This document shows, in pieces, positions 8,052-16,081 of a DNA stretch of 32,910 bases (position 1 is the stretch's first letter; each line of letters starts with the position of its first letter). The notes beneath the pieces were generated by a model. The model saw nothing but the letters and a program-made list of their open reading frames with translations. It made no database searches and was not told where the DNA came from. The translations under genes and the position numbers were made by a program. This DNA is from an uncultured Clostridia bacterium (GTDB lineage: Bacteria > Bacillota > Clostridia > TANB77 > CAG-508), in assembly GCA_947626885.1 (NCBI GenBank), contig CANQTX010000022.1:1-32910 (forward strand), read 5' to 3'.

Positions 8052-10471
8052 GTTTCTGGTGAAGCACTTTCTTTAGATTCTTCAGAAGGTGCTTCATCGG
8101 GTTGTACAGAATTGGTTTCAGAGTTATTAATAGATGTATTTGTTGAAGAAGATTCATTGGAAGAATTTGGTAGTATATCTGTATTTTGTGTTGCATTAGT
8201 GACATTGGTATTATCATTATTATCATTATTTGAAACATTTTTTGTATCATCACTTGTAGGAGTGGATGATGGACTTTCCGTTATTGTGTTTTCTGTAATG
8301 TTAGTTGTGTCTGGCTCGGTATAATTTGGTTCATCATTAGAATTCTCTTGTAAATGAGAACTACTTTCTCCATTTTCATTTGGCGTAGCAGGTTTGTTAA
8401 TTTTCTTTTTATGTGATGTAGACTGACTGGTGCATTCTGTACAAATATCTGGTAATGTTCCCTTTAAAAAATATTCCGTATAAGTATCTGAGCAAGCATC
8501 TGATGCAAGCATACCAGAAATAGGGCAAACGGTGGCAGTTTCAATTCCTATATTAGGCATAGTAAAATTGGCTTCTGATAAGTTTGTATGAATAGTAGTC
8601 ATAACTGCATCCCATAATAATCCAGCAGGATTTTTATGATGATAATTAATCGTTTCACTGAAATCGAATCCATACCAAGTAACAGCTGTATAGTAAGGTG
8701 TAAAACCGCAAAGCCATCTATCATAATTTTCATTTGTAGTACCTGTTTTAGCTGCAACATCTATGTGGGGAATAGCACAATAGGTGGCTGTACCAGAAGG
8801 CCCTATAACAGGTTGTGTTAAAAGCTGTGTTACAATATAGGAAACAGCAGAGGAAAAGACACGTCTAGTGGTTTGCTTTGTTTTTAAAATGGTCTTATCA
8901 GAGGAATTAACGACCTTACTGTAAAAAGTAGGTTCTATGTACACACCATGATTGGCAATAGTGGCATAAGCAGATGCCATTTCTAAAGGACTGATTCCCT
9001 TGTCTAAACCACCTAATGCTAAATTTAAATTATTATCATCATCTGTTAAAGTGCTGATTCCCATTTTTTTCATATAATGAATAGCAGTTTTAGGTGTTAA
9101 TTGTTCCATAATTTTTACAAAAGGAATATTTTGTGATGATTCAACTGCCTGTCTTACTGTGATAGCACCCTGGTAATCATTATAATCGGTTGGTGTATAT
9201 CCTTCGTCTGTTCCATCATCAAAAGTTGTTGCTTCATCTACCAAAACAGAAGAAGGGGTAATAATTTTTTTAGAAAGAGCAGGTGCTAATACGGCAATGG
9301 GTTTACTAGAAGAGCCAGTTTGTCGAATAGCTTGCGTTGCTCTATTAAATCCTCGTGATGATTTTTTTTCTCCTAGTCCACCAACACATCCTACAACGTA
9401 GCCAGTAGATTGGTCTATAATTACCATAGCAGCTTGTGAAGTTACTTTTGCATCTTTTGAGGATTTTATTTGATATTTATTTTTTGTAAATTCTTCTTCC
9501 AAAGTTTTTTGAATAGAAGGTTCTTGTGTACTGTAAATTTTTAGACCAGCTGAATATAAATAATTGGTAGCAAACTCTTGGGAGATATGTTTTTTCTTTG
9601 CCAAGTCACTAATTAATTCTGTTATGAGAGCATCTGTATGATAAGAAAAAACAGTATCTGCTGTATTTTTTATAGTACCTTTTTTGAAATGAATACCATT
9701 ATCTACTTCTTGGTTCGCAGTACGGTATTCTTCTTCAGATAAATAGCCTAATTCTTTCATTTTTTCTAAAACGGTTTTGACTCTTTGATGGATTTTTTCT
9801 GAGTGATCTGTTTCTTCATCAAATGGATCATAACTATTAGGTGCTATATTAATACCTGCTAAAAAGGCAGATTCGGCAATACTTAATTCAGAAGCGCTTT
9901 TATTAAAATAGTATTTAGCACCTGTTTCGACCCCATACATATTAGGCCCTATATAAATAATATTTAAGTATGCTTCTAATATCTCTTCTTTAGATAAAAC
10001 ACTTTCAAGTGCCATTGCTCGAAACCATTCCGTAACTTTTCTTGAAATTTTTGCAGAATTATCATTTGTTAAATTTTTAACCAATTGCTGTGTAATAGTA
10101 CTTCCTCCAAAAGAAGCATTATGTCTTATAACATAATTAACAATAGCAGCAGAGGTTCGTTTAATATCAATACCAAAATGGTGGTAGAATCTTTGGTCTT
10201 CTATAGCAATATAAGCATTTTTTAAATACTCTGGCATATCTGTAGCTGAAATAGTTTCTCTATTTCTTTCATTTCCAAGTTCTGCAATGTTGTTTCCTTC
10301 TGTATCTAGTACAATAGAATTTTGATTAGGAATCATGTCTAAAGCAAGATTTTGCCATTGACTAATAGCAATGCCAATTCTTATAGCAAGAATTAGTAAG
10401 AAGATAAATAATATAAGAAAGATATATTTTAACTTTGTATTTTTCTGTTTTTTTATTTTTCTTTTTTTCAA
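8048..10471 (-). CDS. Class A penicillin-binding protein (glycosyltransferase-transpeptidase)
   Basis: An 807-residue bifunctional peptidoglycan synthase anchored by one N-terminal membrane segment (residues 17-37). The GT51 domain shows catalytic E91 in IEDQRFYHHFGID, then GGSTITQQLVKN (122-133) and KEEILEAYLN (161-170). The transpeptidase shows the active-site S387-SS-K390, S445-Q-N447 and K574-T-G. Both activities should therefore work: glycan polymerisation and peptide cross-linking outside the membrane. From about 680 to the end is a Ser/Thr/Asn/Glu-rich low-complexity tail, likely exposed in the wall. It is divergent from the CobW gene and overlaps the exchanger by four bases at the 3' end. 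An AAGGAT site precedes ATG. The 807 codons contain no CGG. Confidence 0.93.
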   Translation of the reverse strand: MKKRKIKKQKNTKLKYIFLILFIFLLILAIRIGIAISQWQNLALDMIPNQNSIVLDTEGNNIAELGNERNRETISATDMPEYLKNAYIAIEDQRFYHHFGIDIKRTSAAIVNYVIRHNASFGGSTITQQLVKNLTNDNSAKISRKVTEWFRAMALESVLSKEEILEAYLNIIYIGPNMYGVETGAKYYFNKSASELSIAESAFLAGINIAPNSYDPFDEETDHSEKIHQRVKTVLEKMKELGYLSEEEYRTANQEVDNGIHFKKGTIKNTADTVFSYHTDALITELISDLAKKKHISQEFATNYLYSAGLKIYSTQEPSIQKTLEEEFTKNKYQIKSSKDAKVTSQAAMVIIDQSTGYVVGCVGGLGEKKSSRGFNRATQAIRQTGSSSKPIAVLAPALSKKIITPSSVLVDEATTFDDGTDEGYTPTDYNDYQGAITVRQAVESSQNIPFVKIMEQLTPKTAIHYMKKMGISTLTDDDNNLNLALGGLDKGISPLEMASAYATIANHGVYIEPTFYSKVVNSSDKTILKTKQTTRRVFSSAVSYIVTQLLTQPVIGPSGTATYCAIPHIDVAAKTGTTNENYDRWLCGFTPYYTAVTWYGFDFSETINYHHKNPAGLLWDAVMTTIHTNLSEANFTMPNIGIETATVCPISGMLASDACSDTYTEYFLKGTLPDICTECTSQSTSHKKKINKPATPNENGESSSHLQENSNDEPNYTEPDTTNITENTITESPSSTPTSDDTKNVSNNDNNDNTNVTNATQNTDILPNSSNESSSTNTSINNSETNSVQPDEAPSEESKESASPET

Positions 10472-10578
10472 AATATGGTTATCCTTTCTCTTATTGAATA
10501 TTTCTAATAGAGATTATATCATAAAAAGACAAGTGAAAAAAGTAAAAATGAATTTTGTTTTCAAGTTTTAAAATAACG

Positions 10579-10607
10579 TTGTTTTTTTATTTTATTTATG
10601 ATAAAAT
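10579..10607 (+). promoter_or_regulatory. Promoter of the CobW-type GTPase gene
   Basis: TTGTTT (10579-10584), 17-base spacer, TAAAAT (10602-10607). AGGAGG follows at 10631 before ATG 10646. I see no Zur-type operator that I can support. Confidence 0.6.
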
Positions 10608-10645
10608 ACTAAAAAACTTAAAGTGGATATAGGAGGATACAAGAA

Positions 10646-11851
10646 ATGAAAGAGTTTAAAACAGTTCCTATTACATTATTAACAGGATATTTAGGATCAG
10701 GAAAAACAACACTTATTAATCATATTTTAAATAATCAAGAAGGATATAAAGTAGCAGTTATTGTTAATGATATTGGAGAAGTAAATATTGATGTTACACT
10801 CATTCAAAAAGGAGGCATTGTTAAAGAAAAAGATAACAATTTAGTGCCACTAAGTAATGGTTGTATTTGTTGTACATTAAAAGTGGATTTAATGCAACAG
10901 ATCGTTGATTTGATTAAAACCCAAAAGTTTGATCACATTTTAATAGAAGCTAGTGGTATTTGTGAACCATTACCGATTGCACAAACGATTACTGTTCTTT
11001 CAGAGCAAACAGAAGAATATGGGCTTCCTAAAATTTGCAGGCTAGATAATATTGTCACAGTAGTAGATGCTGCAAGAATGGCATATGAGTTTGGTTCTGG
11101 TGAAAATTTAATAAAAAAAGATATTGACGAAGAAGATATAGAAAATTTATTAATTCAGCAAATTGAGTTTTGTAATACAATTATTTTAAATAAAATAGAT
11201 GAAGTTTCAGAAGATGAAAAAAATAAAGTAAAAGCTGTTATTCGAGCTCTTCAACCAGTTGCAAAGATTATAGAAACTAACTATGCGAAAGTTTCTGTAA
11301 AAGAAATTATCGATACTAATAATTTTGATTTCGAAAAAGCTTCTACTTCAGCAGGCTGGATTCAAGAATTAGAAAAAGAGGAAGAGGAAGAAGATCACAA
11401 GAATGAAGACCACATACATGAAGAGCATAAAGAAGAAAATCATCATGAACATCATCACCATCATCATGATGAAGGTGAAGCAGAGGAATATGGAATTGGT
11501 ACGTTTGTTTATGGTAGAAGAAAACCATTTAATAGAGAAAAATTTGAAACATTTGTTAACTTTCAATGGAGAAGTAATATTATACGCTGTAAGGGAATTG
11601 TATGGTTTTCTGATAATTATGATATGTCTTATGTATTTGAACAGGCAGGCAATCAAATGCAACTAGGAGAAGCTGGTTATTGGATTGCATCAGCACCAGA
11701 AGAAGAAAAACAACAAATTATTGCAGAAAATCCTGAAGTATTAAAGAATTGGGATGAAACTCTTGGTGATAGAGAAATCAAACTTGTTTTTATTGGACAA
11801 AATTTGGAAAAAGAAGAAATAATAAAGGAACTTGATGCAATTTTAGATTAG
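10646..11851 (+). CDS. CobW/COG0523-family metallochaperone GTPase with His-rich insert
   Basis: A 401-residue G3E P-loop GTPase. The P-loop is GYLGSGKTTL (residues 14-23), the metal-binding CxCC motif is NGCICCT near residue 73, and the G4 motif is LNKID near 180. Between the GTPase and CobW_C domains (about 240-280) is an Asp/Glu/His-rich stretch with six consecutive His, as in members that handle zinc or nickel. The family delivers metal to client enzymes using GTP. Zinc homeostasis is plausible given the ZIP transporter 5.6 kb upstream, but nickel or cobalt cannot be excluded. It has a good promoter and is followed 32 bases later by the LCP gene, perhaps co-transcribed. Confidence 0.88.
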   Translation: MKEFKTVPITLLTGYLGSGKTTLINHILNNQEGYKVAVIVNDIGEVNIDVTLIQKGGIVKEKDNNLVPLSNGCICCTLKVDLMQQIVDLIKTQKFDHILIEASGICEPLPIAQTITVLSEQTEEYGLPKICRLDNIVTVVDAARMAYEFGSGENLIKKDIDEEDIENLLIQQIEFCNTIILNKIDEVSEDEKNKVKAVIRALQPVAKIIETNYAKVSVKEIIDTNNFDFEKASTSAGWIQELEKEEEEEDHKNEDHIHEEHKEENHHEHHHHHHDEGEAEEYGIGTFVYGRRKPFNREKFETFVNFQWRSNIIRCKGIVWFSDNYDMSYVFEQAGNQMQLGEAGYWIASAPEEEKQQIIAENPEVLKNWDETLGDREIKLVFIGQNLEKEEIIKELDAILD

Positions 11852-11883
11852 GTTGAAAAACACAAAAGTATAGGAGTAAAACA

Positions 11884-13488
11884 TTGAGAAAACAGGAAAA
11901 GAAAATAGGTATAAAAGAAAAATTTCAAAAGATAAAAGAAAAAATAAAAAATAGAGAGAAGTGGGATAAAAAGAAAAAAATACGTGTTGCCCTTATAATA
12001 GTAGCGATTGTTATAATTTTAATAGGTGCTGTTTTTGCAACATATGTTTATAAAGCGGATGGCAGTATTGCAACAGCTGCCTTAAATATGACAGCAGACG
12101 TGTTAGGTGATGAAGATCCTATATTTGTATTAATATTAGGTATCAGTGAAGATATACAATCAGAATTAACAGATACTATTATTTTATGTGGTTATAATCC
12201 AGATAGTCAAAAAGCTTTTATGCTTTCTATACCAAGAGATACCTTTATAGGAAAAAGCGAAGCTTCTGCCAATGGATATGATAAAATAAATGCACTTTAT
12301 CAGAAGGGACCTGAAAAAACTGTAGAAGCAGTAGAAAAATTAACTGGAATTAATATTGATAATTATGTTATTGTAAAAAATACAGCTTTACCAGCGATTG
12401 TAGATGCAATTGGTGAGGTTGAATTTGATGTGCCTATCGATATGGATTATGATGATGTCACACAGGATTTGCATATTCACCTAAAAGCAGGTGTACAAAA
12501 AATTGATGGGGATAAGGCAGAGCAATTATTAAGATTTCGACACAATACAGATGGTTCATCTTATCCAAGTTCTTATGGAGATAATGATTATGGAAGAATG
12601 AGAACACAAAGAGAATTTATTAAAGCAGTTGCAACACAATTAATTAGTTGGGATAATGTTGGTAAATTAAAAAATGTGGCTTCTGCAGTTTTTGATAACT
12701 TAGAAACAGATATGAAACTAACAAAAGCTTTGGGTTATGTACCACATGGCTTGCAATTTAATGTAGAGAATTTACGAATGGAGCAATTACCAGGCTCTTC
12801 TGCTATGATTAATGCGCTTTGGTTTTACCAATGCAATAAAACAGAAACATATGATTTAATTAACGAACTTTTAGAAGAGTTAGCGTTAAATGATAAAGAA
12901 TTTAAAAAGCATTATACCTTAACTAGAAAAGATACGACAACAACAAACGTAAAGAAGGATAAAGCAAGTAATACAAATACTTCCAATACAAATACTTCTT
13001 ATAAAAATAATCTTTCTGATACGTATAATACTTCTTCTGTAACAAGAACAGATAATGCGGTTATCAATAGTAGTGCAAATACCTTAAATAATAATACATC
13101 AAGTGTAGTAGATAACAATAATGGAAAAACAAACACACAAAATCAAAATGATAATAATACGAGTACAAATACACAAAATCATCAAAGCAATACATCAAAT
13201 CAAAATAGTAATAATACAACAAATAATGCACAAAATCATTCAGATGCAACACCTAATACTAATACGAGTACAGAACCAAAACCAGATACAAAACCTGATA
13301 CACCGAATAAACCGAATACAAACCCACAACCAGAGACCAATACAGTTCCAACGGTACCAACAGAGCCATCAAATCCAGATACAGGTGGAGATACCGAACC
13401 ACCAAGTACAGATCCTACGCCAACTGAATCAGTGGCACCACCTGAAACAGAGCAACCTAGCGGAGGAGAAATGCTATTAGAAAATTAA
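11884..13488 (+). CDS. LytR-CpsA-Psr (LCP) family cell-wall glycopolymer transferase
   Basis: A 534-residue membrane-anchored enzyme that moves undecaprenyl-linked glycopolymers onto peptidoglycan. The N-terminus is very basic, with a membrane segment at about 34-54. The LCP domain spans about 78-300 and shows the conserved pieces LGISED, TDTII, SIPRDT, KINALY, GVQKIDGDKAEQLLRFRH and YGRMRTQREF, with the Arg and Asp residues that bind the pyrophosphate and Mg2+. After about 350 comes a long Asn/Thr/Gln then Pro/Thr-rich tail, probably a wall-spanning linker. The start is TTG at 11884, with AGGAG at 11872-11876 at good spacing. It sits with a PBP and a flippase in an envelope cluster. Confidence 0.9.
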   Translation: MRKQEKKIGIKEKFQKIKEKIKNREKWDKKKKIRVALIIVAIVIILIGAVFATYVYKADGSIATAALNMTADVLGDEDPIFVLILGISEDIQSELTDTIILCGYNPDSQKAFMLSIPRDTFIGKSEASANGYDKINALYQKGPEKTVEAVEKLTGINIDNYVIVKNTALPAIVDAIGEVEFDVPIDMDYDDVTQDLHIHLKAGVQKIDGDKAEQLLRFRHNTDGSSYPSSYGDNDYGRMRTQREFIKAVATQLISWDNVGKLKNVASAVFDNLETDMKLTKALGYVPHGLQFNVENLRMEQLPGSSAMINALWFYQCNKTETYDLINELLEELALNDKEFKKHYTLTRKDTTTTNVKKDKASNTNTSNTNTSYKNNLSDTYNTSSVTRTDNAVINSSANTLNNNTSSVVDNNNGKTNTQNQNDNNTSTNTQNHQSNTSNQNSNNTTNNAQNHSDATPNTNTSTEPKPDTKPDTPNKPNTNPQPETNTVPTVPTEPSNPDTGGDTEPPSTDPTPTESVAPPETEQPSGGEMLLEN

Positions 13489-13521
13489 ATGTATATCTCT
13501 CATAATTTTACATAAATACCA

Positions 13522-13554
13522 TATCTGCGAATATTTTTTTAAAATTCGCAGATA
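13522..13554. terminator. 11-bp hairpin between the LCP and CmpB-like genes
   Basis: Arms 13522-13532 (TATCTGCGAAT) and 13544-13554 (ATTCGCAGATA); the T-run is in the loop, not after the stem. It ends eight bases before the next start codon, so it could either terminate the LCP transcript or hide the start region of the next gene. Confidence 0.55.
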
Positions 13555-13562
13555 CTACAAGA

Positions 13563-14310
13563 ATGGAAGAGAGAAAAAATAATGTTTGGAAATTAACAAG
13601 TGATTTTATTATTTATAGTATATTGGGCTACTGCATAGAAACTATATATGCCATTTTTACGAAAGGAACATTGGAAAGTAGACAGAGTTTTCTATATGGT
13701 CCATTTTGTGCTATTTATGGTGTAGCAGCTGTTTTTATGATTTTGTTGCTAAATCGGATATAAAAATCAGATATCAAAACTTTATATTGGTGGAGTGGCT
13801 ATTGGATTAACCGTAGAATATATAGCAAGTTACTTAGGAGAAGTCATTTTTCATGCAAAATGGTGGGATTATTCAGATGCTTTTTTGAATGTTCATGGTA
13901 GAATATGTTTGTTTTATGCTGTTATATGGGGACTATTAGCTGTTATCTTAATTCGTTATATGAACCCGAAAGTTAATAAATTGGTAGATAAAACGAAAAA
14001 TATTGCTAATATAAAGTTATTGAAATGTTTGATGATTTTTGTTATGGTTTTTATGATTTTTGATAGTATCATTACTGCGTATGCATTAAAAGATTTTGTT
14101 GGAAGAATTGCTAGTGAATATCATTTAAATGTTTATGAAAACGAAAATAAAAATAGAAAAGAACAAGTGAATCAATGGGCATCATTTTTTTCAAATGAAA
14201 AAATGTTAAAAATTTTTCCTAATATTGGTATTACCACAGCAGATGGAAAATTTATTTATGTTGGTAGTATTTTAAGTAATGTAAAAAATTACTATTTTAA
14301 ATTTGAATAA
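13563..14310 (+). CDS. CmpB-like putative ABC-transporter membrane protein (PF06541), needing a +1 shift at CGG
   Basis: A polytopic membrane protein of the PF06541 'putative ABC-transporter type IV' family, function not established. The zero frame gives the N-terminal family sequence (FIIYSILGYCIETIYAIF, then FLYGPFCAIYG) and stops at 13761-13763 after ...LLLN-R-I. Skipping C13755 of CGG gives ...LLLNGYKNQISKLYIGGVAIGL and continues through the family hallmarks HAKWWDYSDAFLNVHGRICL to 14310. The two halves are adjacent pieces of one conserved domain with no missing residues, so only one base is in excess. The full product is about 248 residues with roughly five or six membrane segments. There is no clear ribosome site before ATG 13563. 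A separately started downstream product from GTG 13795 is possible but would cut the domain in two. Confidence 0.72.
13755..13758 (+). other. CGGA +1 frameshift site in the CmpB-like gene
   Basis: Zero frame: CTA AAT CGG ATA TAA. Skipping the C gives CTA AAT GGA TAT AAA, which keeps the domain continuous. It is the only in-frame CGG in the gene. Confidence 0.75.
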
Positions 14311-14380
14311 TGAGTTGCTAAACGATTATTATCACGTTATGGGTTTATAGGTAAAACCTAATGATAAAAAAACCTAAATA

Positions 14381-14415
14381 TAGGATATAGGGAGCATATG
14401 GATTATCATATCCTA
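14381..14415 (+). promoter_or_regulatory. Hairpin that presents the leader-ORF ribosome site
   Basis: TAGGATAT (14381-14388) pairs with ATATCCTA (14408-14415). The loop holds the GGGAG site and ATG of the short leader ORF, so folding could affect leader translation and, through it, the flippase. Confidence 0.4.
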
Positions 14416-14433
14416 ATTGTATCAATCATATGA
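14398..14433 (+). CDS. 11-residue leader peptide overlapping the flippase start
   Basis: GGGAG at 14390-14394 is followed by ATG 14398 and the peptide MDYHILIVSII. Its TGA overlaps the flippase ATG as ATGA. The flippase has no ribosome site of its own, so it is probably translated by coupling to this leader. Whether the peptide has any role beyond coupling is unknown. Confidence 0.5.
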   Translation: MDYHILIVSII

Positions 14434-15956
14434 CTAAAAAAAGTATTGCAAAAAATTATGCATATAATTTGGTGTATCAAGTTTTAATTTTAATATTGCC
14501 ACTTATTACAACCCCATATCTTTCAAGAGTATTGGGAGCGGAGGGAATAGGTATTTATAGTTATACTTATTCTATTGTTACATATTTTGTGTTGTTTGGT
14601 TCTTTAGGGGTAGCTTTATATGGACAAAGAGAAATTGCTTATGCACAGGAAAACGTTACCGTAAGAAAAAAAGTATTTTTAGAAATCGTATTATTTCGAT
14701 TTTTAACTGTTTTTATTGCCATCATTGCATATTATTTTGGTTTTATGCGAGGGCAACAGTATCAAATATATTATAAAATTTTGTTACTTGAGTTAATAGC
14801 AGCTGCATTTGATATTAGTTGGTTTTTTCAAGGTATGGAGGAGTTCAAAAGAACAGTCACAAGAAATGTACTAGTAAGAATTTGTAGTGTGACACTTGTG
14901 TTTTTATTGGTTAAAACGCAAGAGGATTTAGCAAAATTTACTTTTATTTATTCTTTAGCTGATTTAATAGGAAATTTATCTTTATGGTTATATTTACCAA
15001 AGTATATAAGAGGGGTAAAAGTAACCAATATACATATTTTTCAACACCTTCCACAAATTGTATTATTATTTATTCCACAAGTAGCAAATCAAATTTATAA
15101 AGTATTAGATACCACTATGATAGGAAATATTATAACAGATAAATCAGAAGTCGGTTTTTACGAGCAGGGGCAAAAAGTCATTCGCTTGTTATTAACTATA
15201 GTAACTTCTTTAGGAATTGTTATGGTTCCTAGAATGGCAAGTACATTTGCTAGTGGTAATAAAGAGAAAATGAGTCAGTATATAAAAGCATCTTTTCAAT
15301 TTGTATTTTTTTTATCTTTTCCTATTATGTTTGGTATTATAAGTATTGCAAAAGACTTTGTTCCTCTTTTCTTTGGGCAGGGGTATGATAAAGTGGTTAT
15401 ATTAATCAACATTATTAGTCCTATATTAATTTTAATGGGAATTACCAATGTAATTGGAACACAATATTTATTACCAACAAAGCGTCAAAAAGAATATACT
15501 ATTTCTGTATTTGTGGGATTAATTGTTAATTTTATTCTAAACTATATATTCATTCATAAATGGGCAGCTATAGGAGCTTCTATTGCTACTGTATTGTCGC
15601 AGCTTGTAGTAGATATAATACAAGCACAATATATTAAGAAAGAAATTAATATCGCAAATATGTTAAAATTAAGTTATCATTATATATTATCAGCTACTAT
15701 TATGTTTATTGTTTGCTTGGGTGTAAAGGCTTGTATCAATTTCAAAGTAATACAATTCGCCATTCAAATAATAGCGGATAATTTAGAATATAATGTAGCA
15801 CAATTGACTTCTATTATATCTATTGTTGCGCAGGTTTTAATAGGTATTGCGGTTTATGTAGGAATGTTAATTTTATTACAAGATGAGTCTATTTCTATAT
15901 GTTTGCAAAAATTAAAAAAACATTTTGACCACGAAACTTTAAAAGAGAAGCAATAG
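14430..15956 (+). CDS. Polysaccharide flippase (Wzx-like, MOP superfamily)
   Basis: A 508-residue polytopic membrane protein with about 12-14 hydrophobic segments. The N-terminus (YNLVYQVLILILPLITTPYL, SRVLGAEGIGIYSYTYSIV) is characteristic of Wzx-type flippases that move undecaprenyl-linked glycan units to the outer face of the membrane. Length is normal for the family. No glycosyltransferases lie next to it, but it is downstream of an LCP transferase that could attach the exported glycan to the wall. The start ATG 14430 lacks a ribosome site and overlaps the stop of the leader ORF, implying coupled translation. The gene contains no in-frame CGG. Confidence 0.88.
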   Translation: MTKKSIAKNYAYNLVYQVLILILPLITTPYLSRVLGAEGIGIYSYTYSIVTYFVLFGSLGVALYGQREIAYAQENVTVRKKVFLEIVLFRFLTVFIAIIAYYFGFMRGQQYQIYYKILLLELIAAAFDISWFFQGMEEFKRTVTRNVLVRICSVTLVFLLVKTQEDLAKFTFIYSLADLIGNLSLWLYLPKYIRGVKVTNIHIFQHLPQIVLLFIPQVANQIYKVLDTTMIGNIITDKSEVGFYEQGQKVIRLLLTIVTSLGIVMVPRMASTFASGNKEKMSQYIKASFQFVFFLSFPIMFGIISIAKDFVPLFFGQGYDKVVILINIISPILILMGITNVIGTQYLLPTKRQKEYTISVFVGLIVNFILNYIFIHKWAAIGASIATVLSQLVVDIIQAQYIKKEINIANMLKLSYHYILSATIMFIVCLGVKACINFKVIQFAIQIIADNLEYNVAQLTSIISIVAQVLIGIAVYVGMLILLQDESISICLQKLKKHFDHETLKEKQ

Positions 15957-15994
15957 ACACGAAGGAGTGTTACAAATATAAAATAGATAAAAGA

Positions 15995-16029
15995 CAATAT
16001 AGCGTCACTAATAAAGTGACGCTATATTG
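15995..16029. terminator. Perfect 14-bp hairpin between convergent genes
   Basis: Arms 15995-16008 and 16016-16029 (core AGCGTCAC/GTGACGCT) with a 7-base loop. It lies between the flippase and minus-strand LRR copy 3 and is more GC-rich than its surroundings. Confidence 0.65.
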
Positions 16030-16047
16030 CGGTAGCAAAAAGATGCA

Positions 16048-16077
16048 AGTGCCATGCCCTGGTCTGAACATGGCACT
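16048..16077 (-). terminator. Terminator of minus-strand LRR copy 3
   Basis: AGTGCCATG (16048-16056) pairs with CATGGCACT (16069-16077). On the minus strand the stem is followed by TTGCATCTTTTTG. It sits four bases past the gene's stop. Confidence 0.7.
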
Positions 16078-16081
16078 GAAT

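Noticed and set aside
8050..8330. Plus-strand ORFs opposite the PBP tail
   Set aside because: They are mirror images of the low-complexity Ser/Thr/Asn-rich C-terminus of the PBP.
11369..11666. ORFs overlapping the His-rich part of the CobW gene
   Set aside because: They arise from repetitive GAA/CAT codons in other frames and have no start signals.
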